A stretch of 64,000 nucleotides of DNA, taken from NCBI GenBank assembly GCA_013396635.1, contig WBMW01001708.1, positions 363,448 to 427,447 of the forward strand. The letters run 5' to 3'. The notes under the pieces were generated by a model. The model saw only the letters and a list, made by a program, of their open reading frames with translations. It did no database searches and was not told the DNA's origin. Positions 1 to 12,100 of this stretch are shown piece after piece; position 1 is the first letter of the stretch, and every line of letters starts with the position of its first letter. The position numbers were made by a program, and so were the translations under genes. The stretch comes from Penelope pileata (Eukaryota; Chordata; Aves; Galliformes; Cracidae).

Positions 1-639
1 TTTTAAACAGCCTCTGTCCATATAGACCATTTTCTCATCAGATAAAATAAACAAAGCAAACACTTAGTGCAACCATTATTTCAATTCCTTATCAACAGAG
101 ATGCAATCGCTTTTAAGCAATACTACTACTGACCTGATTTCAGACATAGTTTAAAGAGAGTTGCAGAACACTTACCTTAGAGGAATCAGATACCCTACAA
201 TTCTGCCCCATAACAGAGATGTACAAACCCCAAGCGTGCACGCAAGAGGAAATGCTCACATTTCAAATGGGATATAAGCTTCGCCTTCAGAGCACTTTGT
301 ATGATAGGACCTTTCATTCCTCTATCTTCTCATGTGTGACAGAGGAAAACAGCTTTTTCTGTTTCTGTCTTATCTTCTCCAAATTTGTCATAGGACACTC
401 AGTAAATGGAAGGTTAGGGGTAGAGGTGAAGAGACATCAAGGCTGGTGTGACAAGGTCTGGGCTGTCAGCCTGAGATTGTATCATCTTTGACAAAAAGAC
501 TCTCTCCATGGTTGCCACAGCAAAGACAGCCCTGGCCATAACATCTTTTCTCAACCCAGAGGCCCTTTCTTGCATTTCCTAAATCTTCCCATCTCCTTCT
601 CTGTATGTTCTGAGTTCCCAACAAAGGCAAGATGCCCAT

Positions 640-765
640 TTGGGGATAAAAAGAGATTGGACAAGGCTCTCAGAAATATGATTTGAGATTTGGGTAGTCC
701 TTTATGGAGCCATGAATTGGAGTCAATGATCCTTGTGGGTCCCTTCCAGCCCTGAGTATTCTATG
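640..765 (+). mobile_element. CR1 LINE 3' end fragment
   Basis: The stretch runs through ttggagtcaatgatccttg, then tgggtcccttccagccctga and a single ATTCTATG unit. This is the standard 3' terminus of avian CR1 elements in plus orientation. Upstream words such as tagtcctttatggagcca also fit a diverged CR1 3' UTR. It is short and 5'-truncated with no coding capacity. Confidence 0.8.
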
Positions 766-3700
766 TTTGGAGGCTGACCACATCCTAAGGAGATGGAAGA
801 GGCTTACTTACACTGTGAGACACACAAACATTTCCAAATACTGTTAAGTTTCTCACTAGCAAAGCCTGGTTTTGAGTGACCTTGCACATTTTGTTCAAGA
901 ATAGAATTTAAGAGGAATCCTACATCCATTTTCAGGTGATGCTGCCTCAGACAAATACTATGGGAGACTTTGCTTCAAATCGTTCTTCCTTCTTTATTCC
1001 CCCTTTTCAGTTTCCCAATAAACCATAAGCTGTTGACCTTTCTGTAATATTAGGAATTTGGTTGCTGGGCTATGCTCTGCCAAACTGCTAACATCTGTAT
1101 CTATTAATTACTCAAGACTTTTTTTTTCCCTCATTTTCTGCAGCACTTAGTCTAATTCTTAATATCAAATCCTCCCATCAGGGGACTATTCCTTATTATT
1201 ATTGCTATGTATGGTTTCTAAGGTGTCCACCCACATCACAACTAACTCTGGAAAAGAGAAGCATGTGGTAAAGAATTGCTTTGCCTACACAGAGGAGGAA
1301 CATTTCAAATGAAAAATGCTACACAGTGACCAACATGGGCGCACAAATGGCAAATCCCTGATGGAAATGATATGGGGTTGAGCTGCTGAAGTGGTTTTCC
1401 TCCCACGAGCACAGCTGAGAACCCTGCCTAGAACAGCCTTCCAAGCCTGAGCTGCTTTCAACCTGCCACCACTTGGAAGTGAGTGATGCCCAAATAAGGG
1501 CTGTGCTTAATAAAATGCTGGAGCTTTCTTGTTAAAAAGGTACAAAATGTATTCCCAAGCAACAAACACACATGATTTAACCACAGTTCAAGCACCATCA
1601 TTTAGCGTTTAATTCAGATGATCATAACCAACAGCTCCATCAGAGCCTGAGACAAATTCCAGTAAACTCAAAAGTTCCTATCCACTTCAGAGGGTTTAAG
1701 GTCAGGCTCCACAATAAAACTACCAAATTTAACTGTACTTCAAGGGCAAGTTTTCCATTGCCAAAAGCCAGTGGATAAGCATATCTGATCACGAGTATGT
1801 TGTTAATTATAGTTTGGCACAAGAATGTCCACACTATGAAACAAAGGTTCCTGAATCTGCTATTTAAAGCACCTCAAAAAGATGATACAAACAATGGACT
1901 GATAACTGGGAAAGAGGGAGCAGGGAGAAGATGCAACATTAGTAGATTATTCACAAACTGCATAACATTTGTTTTCTACTTGTTCGACAAATTTCATGTT
2001 ACTATTTGTATAAGAGCTGGTTTCAACCTCTATATGTCATTGTTAGGGGGAAAATGCTCAGCTCCTATAAGTAAAATTTAATTAGCTGAAAACAGACTCT
2101 ATTAATTACAGAGCTTTTTCTCTTAAAATAAAATGTGGGCTCTAGTACAAGTTTATAAATGTTAAGGAGTGAAATTGTGCAGCCCTCTCTACGGTAATTA
2201 TCACATATCGCCACTGTGGGGTAAGCAACATTTCTCTCCTTTCTTTCCAGATGGAGACACGGAAGCACAGGAAGGTTCTTGCTGTGCAAAGATGTTTGAA
2301 TGCTACAGAGAAGGGGCATTATAGAACAAAAAAGAGACTTGCTCAAACTGGAAGATGTCTCCAGCGCAGCCAGTTCTCTGAAGAGCTTTTGTACCATTTA
2401 TCATAAATATGAAAATGAGAGCATGTGTAAGGAAAACCTGGTCTTTCAAAGTACTTAACAGTGGCGTATATACAAAGTCTAATCAAGCTTTCTTTAATGC
2501 ACCTTAATTTCTACCCTGGCTATAGCTTGTATAAAAGGATTAGACAGGAATATCAGAGAGAGCCCTGCAAAAATCTACAGCCATCACCTTGAAAATTTAC
2601 TTATAGTGAAGCATGGGCTCAGTTACTCCTCCTGCTACCACTTGGGTGGATCTCCAATGCATATTTTGCACTCAGTCCACCCATGGGACTTCTCTTGAAA
2701 TTAATGGGAATTCAGTGTGGGGAATAGTCTGGTACTTCCCAATGCTCTGCAGTGGACGTAGGAAGAGGTGAACTGAACTCTGCAATTGCTCCTGTGATCT
2801 ACTTACCATGTTCTTCTGGTTATGCCATACAAACCTGGGAAGGAGTGTGAATCCTTTATAGAAGTAGTCATTTACAATTCCCTCCTTCCTGTATACAAAA
2901 TCAGTGAGGAGTGGCAGTAACTGCTAACTTCTCCCTGATCCCTAGAAGCAGAGTTGGAAGCTCCCATTGATGCACCCTGTCTGGATGTGCTAACATTGTG
3001 CTGAGACTTCATTTGAGGGGTCAGCACTAATCCATGCCACTCAGCTGTGCTCGGTGGGAAACGGCTCATCCAGAAAGAGCTGGGGGCTAGGAAGTCTGAG
3101 AAAATGCATGAGTTTTATGCTCGGTTTTATTTTGAGAAGTGTAAACACAACACAATTTTTATTTTTATTTTTTAAAATTGTGTTACTTTCAGCTACAGCT
3201 AAAAGATAGAGATACACCATGGGATACCAATACAAAGTTAGCTCTTGCCTAGGACCTGCAGTGCCAGACCAAGCCAGCGGCCCAGTAGCAGGTACTGGTG
3301 GGAAGTGACATTAATACTGGTGAGAGAAATCCTGCAGCAGGGTTAGGGGAACGGTCTCATGAACCAACAGTGAAAATTCTGAACAAACTCTTTTCCCTAA
3401 TCCAGCAAAGGATGTGAATGACTAATAACAGACTTAGCAGGACCAGTGTTATTAAAATCCACAAAAGAGTAAAACAATTTTTGGCTGCTGGATTTCATAA
3501 GCATGTTGCTGGCTTGTGCCTATACTGTATTAGCTGAATTTTTATTTTCCGGAGTTAGGCAAAATAATATTATGAAACAGTTGTAGATTTATTTATTTTT
3601 CCACTTCTTCCCAGCACCTATTGCACATCTAAGCTCAGGGACGCAATCACAGTAACAATAAATTTCAGCTAGCTGGCAATTACAAGGCAGCAAGTACAAA

Positions 3701-3860
3701 TCTGGGGTTATGAGAGGAGCTTTGCAAAAATATTTCTCGTGCAGACAGCTGTAAATCGTTATCAGCATGTATCTAAACAGCAGCACCGTTCAGGGAAAAG
3801 CATACGTGGATATGTGCTGCTTGTACCAGGGAGGACTAGAAGTGAGAGCAGAGGCTTTTT

Positions 3861-3875
3861 CCACTAGATGGCACC
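3861..3875 (+). promoter_or_regulatory. Candidate CTCF core motif
   Basis: CCACTAGATGGCACC fits every position of the CTCF core CCASYAGRKGGCRSY on the plus strand, opposite to DPP6 transcription. Motif match only; occupancy is not known. Confidence 0.55.
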
Positions 3876-5789
3876 CGGGGCCAGCATCACATTTTTGGGT
3901 AAGCAACAGGAAGAAAACGGGTGCAGGGAAGCTCAACTTTACTTATTTACAAAGAGGTTGTGAGAAGGTTGGGATTACAAAAAAGAAAAAGAAATTAAAT
4001 CTGTGTGGAGTCCCTGCAGGGTTATTTACTCTCTCTTCTACCTCAGCCTTATTCTCATTTCTAAATAAGATCCTTGCTGTGTATGTCATTGACATATACT
4101 AATTGTCTTGTAGAGAGCCAAATTGTGCTACTCCTCCTTACATGGGGAGTTCACCCCACAGCAGCTCTCTTGGGAAAATGATACTCCCACACCCTTTATG
4201 TCACCATATGAGCTGAGGATGTACTCAAATTGATCATCACGTTCTTGGAAAGCTCAAGCACAGCCTGAATCTGGAGAATCTGCAGAATGGAGAAGGAAGA
4301 ATTAGAAATTTCCCTTTAAAAAGCAATTTAGGCTGACAGATTAATGTCATGTTATTTAAACAGTGATGTTTCAGATAAGATTAATTTGCTTCCTTAGCCT
4401 CAGCAGAGATATCCCTCCTGTCATCAGCAGGAGAAGGTTAAGGATGCTGCCTGGATTGTGAATTTTGTTGTCACTGAAGAACCTCAGGCATCAAACTGAA
4501 CTGCATCTTGTGCTGTGTCAATGCATTGGGTCCTGACCTCAGTGATCTCCACTCTCACCCATCCATCAGGCAGTGCTCCTGTATTAAGTATGAAATATGT
4601 GATGAAGATATAGTCATGCCTTCATCCAACAGGTGCTCTACTTCCCGGTCAGTTGACGCATTTCATCATCTGCTGCATCACTCACTATACCTGCCCTCTC
4701 TCTTCTTGCAGTATCCTAAAACATACCTAAAATTTGTCCAAAGAATGATAAATGCCCACGTTCCACGCAAATGCTAGTAAGCCACGCTTTCCAACAATAT
4801 CCTGTGCTATGATCACATGAAAGATCAACACAATTGTTACCATGTAATGTGCTTTGCAATGGCTGTACATATCTACAGCCTAAACTGCTTTCTAAACCAT
4901 ACTTTCACAACATAAAACAGCAGTCCTTCCAGCTCTGTTCCTGCCTGATCCAACAACGCACCATGCTGTGGGGGCATCAATGCCTGATGCAGCTACATGC
5001 CTTCTGGCACCATCCCACTTTCCAAGTCCTCCTAGCATACTGGATATGTCTCCTCTGACACATCTACCCTTCCAACTTCCTGTACCAAGACTCAACCAAA
5101 CATGGAGAAAAAGACGAAACACATCTGAGTGTGCAAAATAATTGAGACTGGGAGGACAAGAAACTCATTGCCAGGATGAAGGAATGTCATACCATAGTAG
5201 GAAACTGCCTGGGTTCCTGCACTGTTAACTCTTAGCATTTCTGATATATATTGTGTATGATACTTCTGTTTTCCACCTGTAGTTTTCCTGGGATGGAACT
5301 GTGCCGTCAGCCAAATGATTTCACTTTTAGCCAGGTTTACCTAAGATACAAAGCTTGTGTGCTCATGCTGTGTGTTCATCCTATTGCTCAACATCCTTTC
5401 AACTCACAAGGTAATGTCAGATATACTGGCCAGCAGGATGGAGTTTTCAAACGTTAAATTCAGTAAGCAAAAATGAAGACCAGACTGAGACAGGGAAGGA
5501 AAGAGAGTGAAAAGCCTGTAATGTGTCACACTGACATTGCACCAGAGCATTGACACTGATGGTGGTGAGAACTCTCCTAATTTCCATGTTCCACCTGTAT
5601 GTGGAAACAACTTAACCTCAAGCTCATGATTTTTTTGAGTCAGTCACAAAATATAAGCTACAGGGAAGCAGGCTTCATGAGCTTAAAGGCTCACGGATCT
5701 CAAAATACATGTTCCTAGTACAACTTCATTTTAGTAGAAAGTACTGTTTCTAGGTTGCTAGGTGGAAGCCAAAGAAAGTTATTTCAGCT

Positions 5790-5858
5790 TTTCTTTTTAT
5801 TTTATTACTATTATTGTTACCTTATTATTATTATTATTACTTTATTTGTGTGTGTGTG
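5790..5858. repeat. Simple-sequence tract: T-rich, (TTA)n then (TG)n
   Basis: A pyrimidine-rich run passes into interrupted TTA/TAT repeats and then a short (TG)5 tract, directly 5' of a CR1 fragment. Likely length-polymorphic. Confidence 0.85.
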
Positions 5859-5871
5859 GACAAATGTGCTG

Positions 5872-6087
5872 AGACAAATCCTGGAAGATCACCTGGATAT
5901 AAGGAGAAATGTTTCCCCTGTGATGACAGTCAGACAGTGGGACAGGCTGCCCAGCAAGGCTGTACAATACATGTCCCTGCAAGTTTTCAAAACCCAGCCA
6001 GACACAGCTCTGGGCAACCTGCTTTGAGCTGGAGATTGGACTTGATGAGATCCTTTCCAATCTGAGTCATATGGTGATTCCGTGATC
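5872..6087 (+). mobile_element. CR1 LINE 3' end fragment
   Basis: Plus-strand CR1 tail. It has a cagtgggacaggctgcccag segment (CR1 RTEHWNRLP-like coding end), then a caagttttcaaaacccagcc segment, then ttggacttgatgagatcctt with an ATTCCGTGAT terminal unit. It lies directly after a TTA/TG simple-sequence tract. Strongly 5'-truncated. Confidence 0.87.
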
Positions 6088-6739
6088 ATCTCGTGTATAG
6101 AACAGGTGCACTTTTTAAAACTTTGCAGGTTTTGTCAGCTATTGCAAGAGTCCAAAGCATGTTACCTGTTTAGTCATAATGTATAGAAATCCTAATCTAG
6201 TGAAGAAGAACAGGGAATACTAAAATTGTATTTCAGCACAACTATATTGTTACTTTTTACCACCCCTGTGTAGCTATCACCAATGTGATACTTAAAGCAC
6301 ACAACCAGGCAGCAGCATCACGGCTTTTAGATCTGTATTTGCAGACAATGATTTGAAGAATTTCACTGTGTAGCTTATGCATTTCCATTGATGCTATGGA
6401 AATGTTGCTCTGAAACACCAGAAATCATTATATGCCTATGTGTGTCTTGTTGATATGATGGAATCCCACTCCTGATTACTTGGGTTAGTCCTTATATTAT
6501 CAGAAAAAAAAGAAAACAAAACCAAAACATATATTTTAAATGAAAAGCAGGTAGGAGCCATGGGCCATGTTCCTGCAAATAAGACAGCAAAGTGAGCAAC
6601 AGGGAGATGAGGATGAAGCTGTGGGTTATCTACAACATCATGGAGACACAGCTGATAAGGGGGATTTAAAAAACTGCTTCTGATCAGAGCTGAAGAAGGA
6701 TCTCCTCAAACTAATTGATGCTTATGTTGGTCATAACAG

Positions 6740-7402
6740 CTTGATCAGCTCCTATAATGAAATGACCAGCCTGATGGATGAGGGGAGAGCAGTGGAAGCT
6801 CACGGAGTTCAACAAGGAGAAGTGCAGTCCTGCACGTGGGGAGGAAAAAGCCCAGGCACCAGGACATGCTGGGGGCCACCCGACTCCCACATGCTTTGCA
6901 GAGAAGATCTAGGAGTCCTGGTGGACACCAGGTTGCACGTGTCAGCAACGTGCCCTTTCCACTCAGAAGGCTACCATTATTCTTGGATCCATTAGACAAA
7001 TTACCAGCAGCAGGCTGAGAGAGGTGATCTTTCCCCTCTGCTCAGCATTGATGAGGCCACACCTGGAACACTATGTCCAGTTCTGAGCCCACCCGTATAA
7101 GAGGAAAATTACTGGAAAGAGTCCAACATAGGGCCACCAAGATGATCAAGGGAATGGAGCACATCTACAAACTGGAGCACAGGAAGTTCCCTCTGAATAC
7201 CAGGCAACACTTCTGTGCTTTATGGGTGCTGGGGCCCTGGCACAGGCACCCAGAGAGGCTGTGGAGTCTCCTCCTTGGAGATTTCCAAAAGTCTCCTGGA
7301 CATGGGCCTGGGCATCCTGCTCTGGGTGGCCCTTTGGGGGATAGAGTGGGCCCAGATGGACCCAGAGGTCCCGCCAACCTCAGCCACTTTGTCATTCTGT
7401 AA
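6740..7402 (+). mobile_element. CR1 LINE ORF2 C-terminal / 3' UTR fragment, decayed
   Basis: A longer plus-strand CR1 piece. Recognisable ORF2 words appear in different frames: KPRHQDMLGATRL near 6845-6885, EDLGVLVDTRL near 6903-6935, and RATKMIKGMEH near 7129-7165. They are followed by the HRKFPLNTRQHF end and the 3' UTR ending in CATTCTGTAA at about 7402. At least two frame changes separate these blocks, so it cannot encode a working reverse transcriptase. The left boundary is uncertain; similarity may begin somewhat before 6740. Confidence 0.88.
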
Positions 7403-8129
7403 AACTGAGCCTACTTCAGCACTTCCAGGAGATAGGAGGACCTAAAGGAAAAGGCATCGTGTGATAGAAGTTTATTACATATCATGACGTAATCTTTCAT
7501 GTTATACGTTTTAGGTAAAGCAATATGCTCTCATTAAGCTTAGTAATGCTTTGTAAAGCCTATGTGGGATTATTGTTTGTCTGCATACTCACACTCTCTG
7601 AAAAGATAAACTATAAGCCCAAAAGCTCATGGCTTCAGTACAACTTTGACTGCGTGTATCTAAGCAGCAGTGCGATCCTGTGAACACACTATGGCTCTAT
7701 CTGCTCTCAGCTGGGACGCTTGAGACAGCATTTGTGTAAAGGGAACCTGCTGAGAGATCCAAAACTGAAGAGCAATTCTTCAATTCTGACCAGATTTAAA
7801 GGATTAAACACCCCTAGACAGATCCTTCAACAGTGCTCTGCTGAGTGGCCAACCACAGCTCTCAGCCAGATGCCAACACATCTACATTCTGGCCAAAACC
7901 TTGAAAACTGGAATATGAAATTCATGTAGCCCAGCTCTCCAGGGAAGATGAGTCCCTCTGTTTCCAGACTCCATCATCTTTTGTACAACACACAGTACAG
8001 TGGATGCTGCAGCCGAATGCCAGACCACTGCAAAGGGCTGTCACAGGGAAACCATTGGTCATGATGCACATTACTTTGCAGAATTCTTAGTGGATAACTT
8101 TAATGTGAAGACATTAAATAATTGCTTAC

Positions 8130-8182
8130 CCATGAGGAATTTTGCTGAGGACATAATACGCCGCATATGAATGCTGATATAC
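8130..8182 (-). CDS. DPP6: DPP6 internal exon D (propeller)
   Basis: This 53-bp minus-strand micro-exon lies between a good acceptor (attttgcag, AG at 8184-8183) and a donor (gtaagc from 8129). It enters in phase 0 and encodes Val followed by YQHSYAAYYVLSKIPHG, leaving in phase 2 (last codon GG plus one base from the next exon). Human DPP6 has the same segment with TG in place of AA, as I recall it. The HSYTxxY strand is a hallmark of the DPP4/DPP6/DPP10 propeller. The next exon, expected to begin near the DPQSLDPP segment, is not recognisable between base 1 and 8129, so it probably lies beyond the left edge. The upstream intron (8183-29082) is 20,900 bp. Confidence 0.95.
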
Positions 8183-8255
8183 CTGCAAAATGAAATTAAG
8201 AAAACAGGAAAAAGGATTAGTAATTGACACCTGTATTAATAGGGCTCTTTTTCTG

Positions 8256-8274
8256 AAAATAAATAAATAAATAA
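8256..8274. repeat. (AAAT)n microsatellite
   Basis: About four and a half copies of AAAT, 75 bp upstream (in gene sense) of the acceptor of DPP6 exon D. Confidence 0.85.
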
Positions 8275-9148
8275 TATCTAGCATTTATGGCTAGGGAGCT
8301 GTTATAAACACTTCAAATCCTGTAGTAGAAAAGAACAATACCCCTAACACTGCTGTGTGTTCTTCTTGTCTTGCACTTTATTATAGTTTGGCAAATTGTA
8401 TACATCCAGATGCTCAGTGTTGTTACCATGACTACCAGGTCTTTGATTAAACGGGGGGCACACGCTCTCTGCACAGGCTAAATATAGAACAATCATTAAT
8501 GAGGACACCTTGGTCAGCTGAAGACATTCTCCATCATTATAACTAGACACAACAGGGACATAATGCATATTTCTCTGCTTTATGCCTGCATAAATAAAAC
8601 AGGGAGTTACAGTGGGTGATCTCAGAGCAGGCTGTAAGACCTGTGGCAGTCAGCAAATGAAGCCTTATTGACTTTGGACATAAAACTGACCTCACATTTG
8701 TTTGACCTGCTAAGTTGCATCTTCATAACTATTTGCACTCTTTGGGCTCTAGGGAGGAGCTCAAAAGCAGCTTGTATGGCAAGCATCTCAGTAGGGAGAG
8801 TTCATTACGTATTTTCTGAGGAGCAAATGATAACACCAGAGTCAAGGTCAGTGTTTTAAGAATTATTATTTTCCTCTAGTAACAAGGCATTCCGTGACAG
8901 GGATCTGTGGTTGTGCAAGGTGGGCAATGCTGAGCAACACAAGACTAAGGGCAGTTATATGAAAGTCTAAATAAGAATGACTTTATACACATTATGCAAG
9001 CACCCACTTTTGCAATTGTCATGTTAAAAATAAATTAAAAAAGAAAAAGTATATTAAAATCATTCAATTTGACATCTATTTCAAATTTTAAGTCACTTAA
9101 GCCTCCAGTAGCTCTCACAAATCATTCTTTCCTAGAGGAAAGAGTAGA

Positions 9149-9190
9149 AGTAAGCATGACTTCACAGACAAGTAAGCATGACTTCCTACA
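9149..9190. repeat. Short tandem duplication, ~21-bp unit
   Basis: The 16-mer AAGTAAGCATGACTTC occurs at 9149-9164 and again at 9170-9185. The period is 21 bp and the flanks have partly diverged. Confidence 0.8.
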
Positions 9191-12100
9191 ACTCACTCTC
9201 AAGGATGAGCCTGCACAATGGTGTCTAAAACACTCACATTTTGGGGGGCTTAATAAAAGGCAGAGAAACACCAGGTCCATCATCCTGTAGATATTAAAAC
9301 CAACTTCTCCATTAAAATTTGAACATAAACACTAAAACTTTACATTAATGCATAAACTCCCTGGAAAATAAAATAAATAAAGATCTACCACCAGACTACA
9401 GAGATGAAAGCAGAGACTGACACCAGACTGACGTGATTCCCTTCCTTCCTGCAACTCACTCATTTACTTACAAGGATATCATCATGTTGCATCCCAAAAT
9501 CATACCCTTTTTTAGCATGCAGATACATAAAGTCTGCACCGACAAGGTCAGTCTCTGGTATGTTGGTATCAGGGAAGATCTAGGAGCACAAATGAATTTA
9601 CTGCTAGATAGCATTGATTTTAGTACACATCCTTTTCAGATTCACCTGTTACAGACGACATCAAATAAATTACTGCTATCTCATCTACATCTAATCGTAT
9701 CAAAGCTCCAAAGAGCTGCTGAAAATGGAGACCTTGCTGAAGCCTGTGACCTTACGTTTCATTTCAGCCTTGCTGAAATTCTAAAACCACTAAAATTCCT
9801 TAAAGGGAACACAACGGAGAAGCAGATTTGCCTACAGAGTCATATGATAAAATACTGGCATGGTTTGCAAGCATTTTTGCTAAGTTTGAAATAGTTTTAT
9901 AGATATGGGAAGACAGACTTGTGTTCATTGCTTTCCTAACATTCAATAATACGCTGCCAATAAATACTGAGCAACTTTTGTCTTCAGATATCCTGGCAGG
10001 AGAATGAAGAAAACAATATAAACATATAAAATGTGAACTGGGCAAGGAGAAGCAGAAGTCAGTCTCCAAAGTAAGCACGAACAGAAGGCTTCAGGACAAG
10101 ATGGAAAAACGTGGTAGGCTGGAGGGAGAAGAAACAGCCAGGGAATTTGTGAGAAGGACATCTGCTGATGTTCCTACTTTGGTATAGAGTCCCCACAGTC
10201 ATGCTGGAGGGTTGAAAGTTGTCTTAGAGCCATTAATGGAGACCAAGGTAAAAGAACTTTTTTTGTTTTTTTCAGAAAGTTTAGGAACAGAGGGAAAAAA
10301 GAGTTGCAGGAGACTCAGAGAGTACCTTTATTTTCTGAACATTTGTCATCCTCTCTTGGGTCTTCGGCCAGACTCTAAAATATCTCACATTAGCTGTGCC
10401 TGTAGCTTGTAGTTTTCAAAGCCTTGTAGCCTGCAGAGTTCATTCACAGGAGCAAGCCTTCCTCAAATAAATCTCTCAAGTCAGTAGAGGTTTGCTCATG
10501 TAAACCTCAACTTGTACGAGAAAAGATTTCAGGATCAGATGTTTATTATTAGTTTAGTTCTTAAGGCCATCAGACCATTCAGTTCAAAAGTCCTCATCCC
10601 TATTATTTGGAATATGTTTGGAAAACACACTGTGAGCAACCTCCCTAAGCAGAGAGGGAACCAAGAGGAACACCACGTACTGTCTTTCTGAGAACTGAAA
10701 TGGGTGCTCTCCTATTAGGCACACAAAGCAAATGAAATTTTAACTTTTTGAGATGATGACTATGTCTGCTTAATATCTCAACTAAAATTCTGCTAAGGTC
10801 AATTTTCCATTTATCAGTAGGAAAACTCTGCACCATGGAAAAGTGTAGGAAAGAGATCAGCATCCTTCTGAAACCCAAAGTCTGAACAACATTCAATTCT
10901 TAAAAGTTTACGTTCATTTCATTTAAACTCTTTGGTTCTGAGGCTTAATCAACAAAAATAGCAGTGTTAATTCTCTGCTTTCCTCCTATCTATCCAAGGG
11001 GTGTGGTAAGAGTTTATTGCACTGATTTGATGATCTTAGCCCTAATTTTTGGCTGCATGCTGGAAGCACACAGCTCCTCTCAGTAGAGAGGCACATACAA
11101 AGGCAGCAGAGCTTTTGGCAATGTTTAGCTCTGTAGACCCTACGTGCCAAGTTGTCCTGCCAGCGTAAGTCAGAACAGGTTTGAGACTGCTCCAAAGGGT
11201 TCTAGGTATTATAAAAACTGAGTCATAAAAACTTCTATGCCAGCACTACTTGATAAGTGCTGTAAGTCATCATACTAAAACCATTGTGCCAGAAGCACTC
11301 TCCCACTGGGTATCTCACTCCAGGTCACAGCACAGATCCTGCCTACTTTCAGTCTACGTTACCTGCAAAAACATGTGCGTGTTTTTGCTGAAATCACAAG
11401 GGGTCTAACATATGTCTCTATCTGTTTTTCTCTCTCCCAAATGCAGAAAAATGCAGAACTAATTACATATGACAACACTTTGTTGTGAAGCCACTGACCT
11501 CACTTCAAGAAATCAGCAAAAAAAACCTGGACTTGCCTATGTGACAATGGTAATGTAAAGTGGTAATGGAGAGTCCCCTATTTCCTCATCACCAAATTCC
11601 AAAATAACAAGAGAACCGTGGTTCCTAAAAGCTACAAACTGGAAGAAGTAATTTCTGTTTCATATCAGAGCAAAGTATTGTGTGGATGGTAATGTCTCCT
11701 TGAAAGCTCTTGTATGACCTCCAAGGATACAGATGCTAGTCTATCAGGGCTTAGTTAAACAGAAAATGACCATTGTTTAAAATAGGATGGATTTAGACAC
11801 TTTTATTCATTGTGGCTATTCATATACTTTAAATGACAATTTATAGCTCTTGTTCATGCCTCCAAATAACTGCAGCAGTACTTGACATAAGCCCAGGAAG
11901 ACAGAGAGGGCCCTTGTTATGTCTCCACATCTCACCTTCTTTGTTGCGTGGCACAACCTCGACAGAACAGGGCCTTCACCTACATTAACTTCTCAAAAAT
12001 TTGAAATTTTCATAATTATTTTCAATTTGGCACTGCCTATGCAACTCACAAAGCATCGGGGAAAGTTTTCAGATGGAAATCAGGGAATTTTTTAAAAAGT

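Larger units (their letters stand above)
1..8129 (-). other. DPP6: Partial DPP6 intron downstream of exon D
   Basis: At least 8,129 bp of intron following the phase-2 donor at 8129-8128. It holds CR1 pieces at about 640-765, 5872-6087 and 6740-7402, a TTA/TG simple-sequence tract at 5790-5858 and a CTCF-like motif at 3861-3875. Outside these I see only AT-rich sequence with chance open frames. I looked for the next DPP6 exon on the minus strand and did not find it. Confidence 0.8.

Noticed and set aside
1..8120. Next downstream DPP6 exon (DPQSLDPP segment)
   Set aside because: Searched by eye on the minus strand; nothing resembling it, so probably outside the window.
9433..9894. 153-codon plus-strand open frame
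   Set aside because: No family is recognisable, there is no supporting context, and it lies inside a DPP6 intron; probably a chance frame.
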